Shown: piece after piece, positions 1-7,842 of the stretch
How the letters are laid out: the number at the start of each line of letters is the position of its first letter
Numbering within the stretch: the first letter of the stretch is position 1
NCBI GenBank assembly: GCA_013054445.1
Contig: JAAMPI010001461.1
Location: 1-14,249 of the forward strand
DNA length: 14,249 bases
From: Cudoniella acicularis
Taxonomy: Eukaryota; Ascomycota; Leotiomycetes; Helotiales; Helotiaceae
Direction of reading: 5' to 3'
Translations under genes and position numbers: made by a program
Notes under the pieces: model-generated
Databases searched by the model: none
Seen by the model: only the letters and a program-made list of their open reading frames with translations
Told to the model about the DNA's origin: nothing

Positions 1-1676
1 CCCCCCTTTTCCCAACTTCTCCATCTCCACATTGACAACCTCAACCACATCCTCACCGCCATCAAAGAACTTCGCAATTTCCTCCAACGGCGTATACCTC
101 GTCTCAACCACAAATATATACATGATGACGACTTCGAAGGCGAGGAAGACGCAGTAGAAAATGTAGTATTTCCAGCCGATGTTTTCAAGTGCGATGGGGT
201 TGACGTATTGGTTGAAGAAGAGAGCGGCGTAGAGGCAGATGTACATTAGGGAGTAGCCTTTGGCGCGCAGGCCATAGGGGAGGATTTCGGTTGTGTAGGT
301 GGAGATGAGTCCGGATCTGAGAGAAGTTAGTTTGGTTTTGTGATGAGAGTGATTTGGCAAGGGGTTTGGAGTAAGTATGATCTTCTCATGAGGTGCAAAC
401 AGAGGTAGGGGGAGGTTGGAAGCACTCACTTAACATTATAAAAGAAATAGTAAATGAAAATCATAACGACAACGCCTGTGCCCAAGCCAGACTTCTGCGT
501 GTCAGCATATTTTGCTGAGAGAATGGTCCAGATGGTAAAAGCAATAAGAGTCCCAATAGTGGAGACCATATAGATCATTCTCCGACCAAATTTATCGACG
601 TAAAATGCAAAAATGGTATTTGTAACCAGATTCCAAGTTGTCAAGCCACCATTAAGAATCAGTTGAGTATTTGGGTCCGTGATCCCAATGCTGTCCATGA
701 TTAAATTCAAGTAGTAAGATACAAGGCCATTTCCGGACCACTGGCTGAAGAAACCAATTGCGAGTAAGAGAACCAGTCGTTTTCGGTTTCCCGGAGTCCG
801 GACGAAGTCGAGCCAGCTGGACTTATCGCCGGCAATTTTGTCCATGGCAATTGCGCTGTTGATCTCGGCGAATTCTAGTTGGACGATTTCGTCGTCTTGA
901 TTGCCATTTGCGTGGTAGTGAGCGAGCATATTGAGCGCCTTCTCTGGTTGGTCGGTGCTGATGTAGAATCGAGGACTTTCGGGAACAAACCAAACGATGG
1001 CAAGCATGAAGACGGTGAAGACACCTTGAATGACACTCGGTGCTCGCCATGCCCAATCGCTCTGTGTGGTGTTAGAAGGGAAGTTATAAAAGCGTGAGTT
1101 ACTTACGTTGATCTTCAGAGTTCCATAAGTACTCCAAGCTGCAATGAATGCACCAGAGTAATATGAGATCGCACACAAAGTCACGAGCACAGCTCGGTCT
1201 TGGACGTGGGCAATCTCAGCAATGAGAAGTGGAGCAGTGGTTACAGCAGCCACATCTCCTACCCCAATCAAGAATCTAGCTGCTATGAACATGGAGAAGT
1301 TCACAGCTCCAGACTGAAGAGCAATACCGACAAGCATTAAAATTGAGCCGACGACAATGCCTGATTTTCTGCCATATCTGTCGAGGAGAGAAGGAAGCAA
1401 TGGCAACCCAACGAGTGAGCCAACGCTCATGATGCAATTGAAGAGGCCAAGCTTAGATCCTGTTGGGTGTCCAAAATAGTCCTGCCAGTAAGTGAGGGAC
1501 TGTAGACCGTTCATCATGGAGCCATCAAAGCCATTGGCGGTATTTGTGACGATGAGAGCGAGGATATAAAAGTATAGAATGCGAAGATTGGGATCTTTCC
1601 ACCAGGTAATGCGAGGGAATTCCCTGCCAGCAAGCTGGAATGTGCCTTTCGTAGGCTTTAACCCTGGAGAAGACAT
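1..1676 (-). CDS. MFS sugar transporter, lactose permease-like (3' end cut by window edge)
   Basis: This is a plasma-membrane sugar/H+ symporter-type protein of the major facilitator superfamily. Three exons are read: 1676-1107, 1061-430 and 316-1. The introns are 1106-1062 (45 nt, GTAAGT...ACACAG) and 429-317 (113 nt, GTGAGT...CTCAG). About 506 codons are visible and the stop lies left of the window, so only a short tail is missing for a family of roughly 520-550 residues. Visible motifs are GFDGSMMNGLQS (residues 49-60), the loop motif DRYGRK (99-104), PESPRF (217-222), DKFGRR, and in exon 3 EILPYGLRAKG and VETRYTPLEEI. Many hydrophobic segments fit 12 membrane helices. ATG at 1676 was chosen because the sequence before it lacks family-like residues. 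The substrate cannot be read from sequence; the divergent GH43 gene suggests a plant-wall sugar or short oligosaccharide. The usual loop-4/5 RG pair is replaced by RA (DRAVL). Confidence 0.9.
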
Positions 1677-1765
1677 GATGGTGGTGGGCAAATGCAGGAG
1701 ATTTAGTTGCAAAACAAAGATTCTGGACGTGTTGAAAAGAGAAAAGTGGGAGGTCTTCTGAGAGG

Positions 1766-1772
1766 TATATAT
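1766..1772 (-). promoter_or_regulatory. Candidate TATA box of the sugar transporter
   Basis: An ATATATA run lies about 90 nt upstream of the transporter ATG on the minus strand. The spacing suits a fungal TATA element, but the motif is short and this is inference only. Confidence 0.35.
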
Positions 1773-1887
1773 GTTAATAGTCCTCAATGGAGGCTTAACC
1801 CACTCTGGATGGGCTCACTGCATCAAATCCACTTTCTGATCAAAAGCTCCACACTCACAGCTTGTCCAGATTTCCGAATGACATTAT

Positions 1888-1893
1888 CCCCGC
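1888..1893 (-). promoter_or_regulatory. Candidate CreA/Cre1 carbon-repressor site
   Basis: CCCCGC on the plus strand is GCGGGG on the minus strand and matches the CreA consensus SYGGRG. It lies about 210 nt upstream of the transporter ATG. The six-base motif occurs often by chance, so support comes mainly from its position in a sugar-gene promoter. Confidence 0.25.
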
Positions 1894-2646
1894 ACTCACA
1901 AGGAAAGAACTTGTTCAAAAAATGTGGAGTTGGAGATATCTGGAGAGCTGTGGGGCATCATGAAGTCTCTCTTTAACCGGATTGCTGTTGATTGGTGTAT
2001 GCACTTCGCCTCGTATACTTCTCTGGGTTTAGATCGACGACGAGCTCGTGGAGAAATGTGGAGTCATCCCCAAACCCCATGATTAAGTAGAATTAAGCGC
2101 TCGAATATTGAGTGATCGTTCTGCATTGGAGCGAGGCTCGAGAGCTTCGGGATTGTATGATGTGGACTTGAAAAAGTTGGAGTGAAAGGATTGGGGAAGA
2201 AAGTGATACGGTATAGAAAGTTATTAAGACTGCTCATAATGGTCCTAATAAAAGCCACTCTGCAGAGAACATCTGAACAGGTAGGAATTCGAAGTTTGAT
2301 TGACATGCTGACAAGCTGACAGATCGAGAACTTGAAGTTTTTAAGTTGAGAAGAAGAGACGCGATGCTTGAATGAAACTGCACTCGAGCTGTTCGCGTGG
2401 CTATGGAGAGTGAAGTGTGGTATTAGCGTTCCGGTGTGTTGGAGACGGTTGAAAGGAGGAGGTTGGCGCAGCCGCGACACATTGGCGTATTACATGACCC
2501 GCTGTCTAAATTAAGCGAGCCAATGTGATATCCCTTATGGTTCTTTCTTCAAAAAATGGCTTGAATCATTCCCGTCTTTCGTCCCTTCTCATATCTTTGA
2601 TTCTGAATCATGTTTACAGAAACCACACATTTTCGCATTCCCATCA

Positions 2647-2659
2647 TTCAGGCTAAATG
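2647..2659 (+). promoter_or_regulatory. XlnR/Xyr1-type site, copy 1
   Basis: TTCAGGCTAAATG contains GGCTAAA (2651-2657), the core bound by the xylanolytic activator XlnR/Xyr1 in filamentous ascomycetes. The whole 13-mer recurs exactly 175 bp downstream. Placement about 600 nt upstream of a GH43 start makes a regulatory role plausible; binding is inferred. Confidence 0.5.
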
Positions 2660-2764
2660 AATGCCAGTGGACTGGTCCGGATGCTACCTAAATGTGTTTG
2701 GCAACTTGGCAAGAGTCGCAAGACTCAAGAGCCAGTGAGAAGATCTGAGGGTATCTGAGAACAC

Positions 2765-2770
2765 CCCCGC
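2765..2770 (-). promoter_or_regulatory. Candidate CreA/Cre1 site between the two XlnR-type sites
   Basis: CCCCGC matches the reverse complement of SYGGRG. It sits between the two GGCTAAA motifs, an arrangement expected if carbon repression and xylose induction are integrated at this promoter. The motif alone is weak evidence. Confidence 0.28.
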
Positions 2771-2821
2771 TGTCCATTTTGAAGTGCGGAGTATTGATTT
2801 TCCATCTGACCGTTCAATTAG

Positions 2822-2834
2822 TTCAGGCTAAATG
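2822..2834 (+). promoter_or_regulatory. XlnR/Xyr1-type site, copy 2
   Basis: This is the second exact copy of TTCAGGCTAAATG, with GGCTAAA at 2826-2832, about 420 nt upstream of the GH43 ATG. It is in the same orientation as copy 1. Confidence 0.5.
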
Positions 2835-3117
2835 CATTTCTGTCTTCCACTACCACGGTTGAGATCCTGGCTGCGATCCCAGCGTTGAACGCTGCTGCGT
2901 ATGTCGGAACCGTTCATCTAGGGTGTCAATTGACACGAGGGATCCACAGTGCAGAATATGATAACACAATTGGGTCGTTTGTCCCTTCCGACCATGATGA
3001 GAAGGGCAATATTGCGTTGGTGCAAGCCCTCGGATGGCTCGACAAAGTTATCGATACTCCGAAGACCTCTGACCTCAACCTCTTTTCAGCAATTGAGAGG
3101 TGGACCCTGGCTTGAAC
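2822..3117 (+). other. Unrecognised open stretch, possible gene remnant upstream of GH43
   Basis: One frame stays open for about 98 codons and ends in TGA at 3113-3115. It has no ATG near its beginning; the first usable starts are TTG or lie behind a TAG at 2819. The predicted peptide looks protein-like, for example HSAEYDNTIG, VPSDHDEKGN and ALGWLDKVID, with balanced composition and no low-complexity run. The same frame continues into the GH43 frame but meets another stop before its ATG. I do not recognise a family. It could be a decayed gene 3' to an insertion point, an unannotated exon, or chance openness in a 5' leader. Calling it a remnant is inference. Confidence 0.25.
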
Positions 3118-3253
3118 TTCCCCTCAACCTGCTTCAATCTTCGTTGTGGAAACTGATATGGGATACTGAGATTGCGGCATTGAGGCACTGCAACCTCAAG
3201 ACACCCAGTTCTCGGGGAGTCGCGACCTGCTGACCCTCAGACCATCAACCTAC

Positions 3254-4896
3254 ATGGATCCAAACTCCGAGGGTCACCTATCCCCAATGGCCTCCCTTCA
3301 CACCAATCCCATTATTCCAGGATTTGCTCCGGATCCTTCAATTGTTCTTATTGATGACACATTCTTTCTTGTCAATTCATCTTTCCATGTATTCCCCGGA
3401 CTTCCAATCTATTCCTCTAAAGATCTCCTATCTTGGAGTCATGTTGGTAAGTACCCTGTCATTCTTACGAATGATTGTCTAACTTTCTAGGAAACGCGAT
3501 CAACCGGACAAGCCAACTCAGCCTGGCGAAAACGGAAACAAAACTGGTTCCCTGGGATAATGGCGACATGGTGATTGCGGCCGGTGGCCTCTTCGCACCA
3601 ACTATTCGTCATAACAAGGGAACAACCTATATTATCTGTACGAATGTCTGTCATGGGAAGAATGAAGACGGGTCAGATTCAGAAGAAAATTTCATTATCT
3701 CAACAAAAGACATCTTGTCGAATGAATGGAGCGACCCTGTATACTTTGACTTCCGTGGAATAGACCCGAGTCTTTTTTTCGATGATGACGGGCGTGTTTA
3801 TGTTCAAGCTTGTGCTACGCCAGAATTCAAAATCATGCAATTTGAAATCGACATTAGGACTGGCAAACACCTTTCCGATCAGAAAAATATTTGGGAAGGT
3901 TTCGACAAGAACTGGTCAGAAGGCCCTCATATGTACAAGAAAGACGGCTTCTACTACTTGATTATTGCCGAAGGAGGAACATTTGATCACCACATGCTTT
4001 CTGCCGCGCGAGCAACAGATATATGGGGCCCTTACACGTCATTTAAAAACAATCCGATCATCACCGCAAATGGAACCGACGAATATATACAGCATGTTGG
4101 ACACGGAGATATCTTCCAGGATACTCAATCGAGCTGGTGGGCCGTGGTGTTGGGCGTGCGAAAAGCCAAGGGGCGATTCGTTATGGGAAGAGAAACCTTC
4201 CTCACGCCAGTCACTTGGAAAGAAGGGTGTTGGCCGATCATAGCACCTGCGAAAACGGATCCAATTCGAATAGATGGAAGGCAGCAGCTACCAGAGCGTA
4301 GTAATGATGAGACACTCATAAATACACCAAAACCAAGCACTGCATTCATCCACATTCGCGATCCAAACACGAAGAATTACAAATTCTCCAAAAATGGACG
4401 GACTTTCAGTCTCTTGACAAGTCATTACAACCTTTCGACCGGATCTGGCTCTCCTTCTTTTGTCGGAAAACGTCAACGCGCCCTTGAAGGCGTAGCAACA
4501 GTTCTTGTACATCTCGTTCAAGGCCCTCACGCGGCGGGTGTAAGAGCAGGACTAGCTCTTTATAAAGATGAGCACCGACACGCCGCTATCTTTTATGATC
4601 ACGACGACTGCCAAATACATTTTGCAATTACAAATAAAACTAAGAGCTTCTCTCGAAATTTCACGAGAAAGGTTGAAAGCAAGGACAAGATCGAGCTTCG
4701 AATCTCATACTCGGAAAATACATACGCCTTTTCATACCGTGAAAGGCGAATGCAGGTGTGGGAGCCACTTGATTCTATTGATACTGCACAAATGAGCGGG
4801 TTCGACTTCACGGGGCCAATCGTGGGAGTTTTCAGTATTAGAGAAGGGGAATACAATCATGTCGATGTGCATTTTGAGGATTTGAGGGTAGATTAA
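3254..4896 (+). CDS. Glycoside hydrolase family 43 beta-xylosidase/alpha-L-arabinofuranosidase (intracellular type)
   Basis: The enzyme is expected to remove xylose or arabinose from the non-reducing ends of short oligosaccharides with inversion. Two exons, 3254-3446 and 3491-4896, flank a 44-nt intron (GTAAGT...TTTCTAG) and give 532 residues. The five-bladed beta-propeller fills roughly residues 17-330. The presumed general base is D27 in PGFAPDPS, the pKa-modulating aspartate is D156 in RGIDPSLFF, and the general acid is E208 in WSEGPH; the structural histidine lies in QHVGHGD (H269). WSHVGNAI is formed exactly across the splice junction, which supports it. The C-terminal part (about 365-532, with SPSFVGKRQR) resembles the concanavalin-like domain typical of this subgroup. 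No signal peptide precedes the catalytic domain, so the protein is probably cytosolic. M12 is an alternative start. The exact specificity cannot be decided from sequence. Confidence 0.92.
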
Positions 4897-5788
4897 TTCA
4901 CGCGAGCAGTTTACCATGCTACAAGGCACCTAAGAATATATTATGGCCAGAACGAACTATATATAATGACGGAGACAAGATGACTGATCGATCTCTTCGT
5001 CCCGGAAGGGTTTCTTCACTTGAGACGGACTATGGTGCGCTTTGGTAACGTTGGACTTCATGAGGGCAGAGTCCATTCAATTGCGCATACAGAAAGTTGC
5101 CATGAAATAAAGACCGTTGCGTATTAGAAAACTGACAAGCACTCGCAAAGCAACCGTCGCGAGAGAACAATGATTGATTGCATTTCGAGTGCGAAATCAT
5201 GCCCTGGAACTTGACATTACTGTCATAATCTCGCACCACTTTTCTCACAATAACGCCTTTACTGTAGAGACTTAAGTAGCTTAATGCATAACTCTATCAG
5301 ATAATGCGTATGTGAATTTTAACCGAAGCTTTCATCGCAAACAAAAAACACGTCACGAATGAAGGCAGAAATGAAAGGAACAACCGACGAAACTCCCAAA
5401 CTACTCTCCTTATCAATGCAAAACATGAAATGTGCTGAACGAAGCCATAAACACAACTAAAAATAATTATCAAAACACAAAACCAAACGCATATTTCCAG
5501 CAATGAAAAGTGAAGCGCATGCAAAAATTCCATTCGGACGCTTATTTACGCTCAGACGACGAGCGAACTTCCCCAAGTCGCGTCCAACTTTCGCGTTTGA
5601 TCAGCGCTTCTTCTTTCAATGCTACTCCAAAACTCACCTCAATTAATTAGATTCTGAATGCAAAGGCAAGAACAGCCGTGGAACATCTGCCAGATTTGCC
5701 CAGGCATAATCGCGTTTTGGGGACAGGTGGCTGCTTATTTGGGAGGTTTTGCGCCTCTTGAAATCTCGATTGAGCGAGAGACGCGGCG
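4897..5788. other. Gene-free stretch (GH43 3' region and leader of the left small-protein copy)
   Basis: No coding sequence is supported here. Open frames on the minus strand (5248-5030, 5533-5297) have no homology that I recognise, and the second is merely rich in Phe/Val/Ile from A/T-rich DNA. The stretch should contain the GH43 terminator and whatever remains of the promoter of the pseudogene that follows. Confidence 0.6.
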
Positions 5789-6332
5789 ATGGCTTCATCA
5801 ACAATAACAGCGCATAAGGGAACAAGCAGCAAAGCAGAAAACACGACCGAAGCGCCCGCACCAAAGCGATATGAACAACAGCATGGTGGCGTGAAAAGCA
5901 ATTTCCACTACCGTTCGCTCCTAAAGGTGCGCAAAGACAGCTTCATTATGTTTACACAGTCGTGAAGGAAACAAATCGTGGTGCAACAGGGGTGGCCGAT
6001 CCCGTTATGAGCAGGACGACGATACAGAGGAAGTCCTTGACCTATATTTGGAGAAAGAGGATGCTAACAACAGGGTGCGACGCAAATGGGAGGAGTTTTG
6101 TGGCGATGAGGACAATTTCGACACGGTTGAGGCGGATTTTGATGGCGGCTCCAATGAATGGTCATGTGAGGATGGCGCCAACGAAACCGAAGGCATAAAG
6201 GGGTATATCAGATCTATGGAAATATTGGGCCCTGGATCTGAACCTGCCAGAAAGTGAGAAAAGCCATATCCTGGCTAGGAGGATGACGAAGAAAGCGACG
6301 ACGCTGATGAGACTGACGGCTCAGCATCGTGA
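5789..6332 (+). pseudogene. Decayed tandem paralogue of the small acidic protein at 6883-7386
   Basis: ATG at 5789 opens a 58-codon frame beginning MASSTITAHKGTSS and containing EAPAPKR. It aligns with MAST...HKRTSS...EAPEPKR of the intact neighbour. The frame stops at 5963-5965. Homology then resumes one frame over: DDDTEEVLDLYLEKEDANN, VRRKWEEF and GPGSEPARK, ending at TGA 6255-6257. Beyond that stop the same frame still resembles the neighbour (EKPYPG, then TAG at 6276-6278, then EDDEESDD), ending at 6330-6332. One frame break and two in-frame stops therefore lie inside homologous sequence. A 28-nt GT...AG segment (5962-5989) would join the two frames if removed, but that is shorter than normal fungal introns. 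A shortened live protein ending at 6254 remains possible. Function unknown. Confidence 0.72.
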
Positions 6333-6882
6333 GCACAGTGAGGAGGGCTCCTTCAGGCACTCAGTCAGTGCTGGAATGAGGAATAAAGCCCTTAAAGACT
6401 TGTTGATATATTCTATTTCGGGCCCGCCTTATATGCTCACTCAAAATGCGTCGTCTTTAGTCAGATTTCATTTGAATTATTCCCACCAAATCTCCGGTCA
6501 CATGTTCAGCCCACGCCAGCGTGTGAGTGCGCGTTGTTCAGGCTGTGGGGCGTGTCGAAATTCTGCTTTATGGCATTTCATGCCTTCATAACTTTCGTTC
6601 AGAACCCTGAAACGTTTTCGGCTTGTTTTGTTTTCTTAATCTCCGAAAGGTTCAATGGGGAGCTTTGGCTTGTTCGTTGCGACTTATTACGTTTGACATC
6701 CCTGCCCATATTTCTGCTGTATTCTATGCTGTTTTATTAATTGCGCAAACTTGAAGTTCATAAGCTGAGATGGATGCACCATGGTGTTTCCTTGTTCACC
6801 ACGTTTAAATCGTTGTATTTGTGGACGAACTCTCCTCTTCCTTTTCACCTTCAAACCTAAAGTTCAACTTTCTTGTTTCAAC
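6333..6882. other. Spacer between the tandem copies; promoter of the intact copy
   Basis: No gene is supported. Plus-strand open frames at 6283-6591 and 6534-6740 show no family features and are interrupted by codon-poor, T-rich sequence. The last 60 bases are pyrimidine-rich (CTCCTCTTCC, CTTTCTTG), as is usual just upstream of fungal start codons. Confidence 0.5.
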
Positions 6883-7386
6883 ATGGCTTCTACACCTCCC
6901 GCCGAAAGCTCACCCTCTCACAAACGCACAAGCAGCGCTCTCGAACTCAAGATAGAGGCGCCAGAACCAAAACGTCAAAACCTCGCCCCTGCTTGGAGCT
7001 CACCACCTCCCTCAAGATCATCATTTCAATACCAACACATTTACATCGTCATGGTTGAGTCAGAACCACCATACTCTCCACCATCAACAGACATCGAAGG
7101 TGTCTATTCAAGCCTTGAAGATGCCAATAATGCTGTCCGGAGACTCGCCAACGACTTTGCTGATCCTGAAGGATGCGAGAACGGCACAAAATGTGATGGC
7201 ACTATTTACTGGGCCGCAGAGGATGTTGGTAATGGAGAGAGTGTGAGGGTCTTCGTCAAGTTATGGGAAGTCAGGGGGCCTGGGTCGGAGAAACCATGCG
7301 ATTGGGAAAATGCAGGTGGTGAAGATGACGAGTTCGCGATTGACGAGGTGCCTTTTGAGGAACGAGAATCTAAGGAGGGAAAGTGA
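6883..7386 (+). CDS. Small acidic protein of unknown function (intact copy of a tandem pair)
   Basis: This single-exon gene encodes 167 residues. The first about 45 residues are Ser/Pro-rich with basic patches (SHKRTSS, EPKRQN) and are probably disordered. A compact part follows: HIYIVMVESEPP, then a SLEDANNAVRRLANDF helix-like segment, TIYWAAEDV, RVFVKLWEVRGPGSE, and an acidic tail rich in Asp/Glu. I do not know a named domain for it, although short fungal proteins with a YIV strand followed by an EDAN helix are familiar as uncharacterised families. ATG at 6883 (CAACATGGC) was preferred to the in-frame ATG at 6781 because the left paralogue also starts MAS and the intervening residues look like translated leader. 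No signal peptide or membrane segment is present. The paralogue is decayed, so this copy probably retains the function. Confidence 0.7.
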   Translation: MASTPPAESSPSHKRTSSALELKIEAPEPKRQNLAPAWSSPPPSRSSFQYQHIYIVMVESEPPYSPPSTDIEGVYSSLEDANNAVRRLANDFADPEGCENGTKCDGTIYWAAEDVGNGESVRVFVKLWEVRGPGSEKPCDWENAGGEDDEFAIDEVPFEERESKEGK

Positions 7387-7842
7387 AGAATTGTGGTATT
7401 TCAAGTAATTATTTTTCTGGTGGAATTTTGACTGGAATGGGGCGTTTAATTGTCAGACACTTCGGGTTCATGTCTACTGGGCGGATATACCATGGCGTAT
7501 TGGAGGTGGTTGAATTGTTCCGACCTATACATATTTCGGCATCGTGTCTGCGACACATGTTTTGAGAGTCAATGGTAAAAATGTAAATATATATACTGAA
7601 TTCAAGAAACAACTTCAAGACATTAGAAGGCTCAACTATGTCAGTGACCGAGTGCTCCCTGTTTGGGAGGAAAGCTGCCTAGAATCGGGTCCGCACGTGA
7701 CTCGGTTCTTGACTCGCGATTTCCAGGCCGACATTCCAGCTTTCGACGCGTTCCCAGCGATGCGACAATCCATGAATATCAACAACACCATCGATGTGAC
7801 ACCCTGCGAAGTCACCCCATTGCTAAGCTGCTACTTTCCAAG
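7387..7842. other. 3' region of small protein gene and RAD52 promoter
   Basis: No gene is supported in these 456 nt. They contain a CACGTG palindrome at 7694-7699 and an ACGCGT element closer to RAD52. Open frames that cross this stretch overlap the RAD52 start in the wrong phase. Confidence 0.55.
7746..7751. promoter_or_regulatory. Candidate MluI cell-cycle box (MCB) upstream of RAD52
   Basis: ACGCGT lies 92 nt before the RAD52 ATG. In yeasts this palindrome is the binding site of the G1/S factor MBF, which drives many replication and repair genes. I noticed it nowhere else in the window by eye. A link to RAD52 control in this fungus is inferred. Confidence 0.35.

Larger units (their letters stand above)
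1677..3253. other. Divergent promoter region between transporter and GH43 gene
   Basis: These 1.6 kb separate the divergent transporter and GH43 starts. They hold candidate XlnR/Xyr1 and CreA sites, a TATA-like run near the transporter, and an unrecognised open stretch near the GH43 side. A 138-codon frame on the minus strand (2480-2064) has no recognisable domain and was not accepted as a gene. A TTTAACC on the plus strand at about 1971-1977 is a relaxed XlnR-type match (GGTTAAA on the other strand) closer to the transporter. Confidence 0.6.

Noticed and set aside
2064..2480. 138-codon open frame on the minus strand in the transporter/GH43 spacer
   Set aside because: Ser/His/Phe-rich sequence without any domain or motif; no promoter or splice context; probably chance.
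5297..5533. 78-codon minus-strand frame rich in hydrophobic residues, possible small membrane protein
   Set aside because: Composition follows from A/T-rich DNA; no loop charges or conserved motif seen, and no neighbour that would explain it.
5962..6278. RIP (repeat-induced point mutation) as the cause of the stops in the left tandem copy
   Set aside because: TGG to TGA is not the preferred CpA-type change, the duplicated units are short and already very diverged, and the surrounding DNA is not strikingly A/T-shifted.
6283..6740. Two plus-strand frames (6283-6591, 6534-6740)
   Set aside because: The first overlaps the decayed tail of the left tandem copy in a different frame; neither has recognisable sequence.
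6781..6882. Upstream in-frame ATG adding 34 residues to the intact small protein
   Set aside because: The paralogue starts at the MAS position, and the extra residues (Cys/Phe/Leu-rich) look like translated leader.
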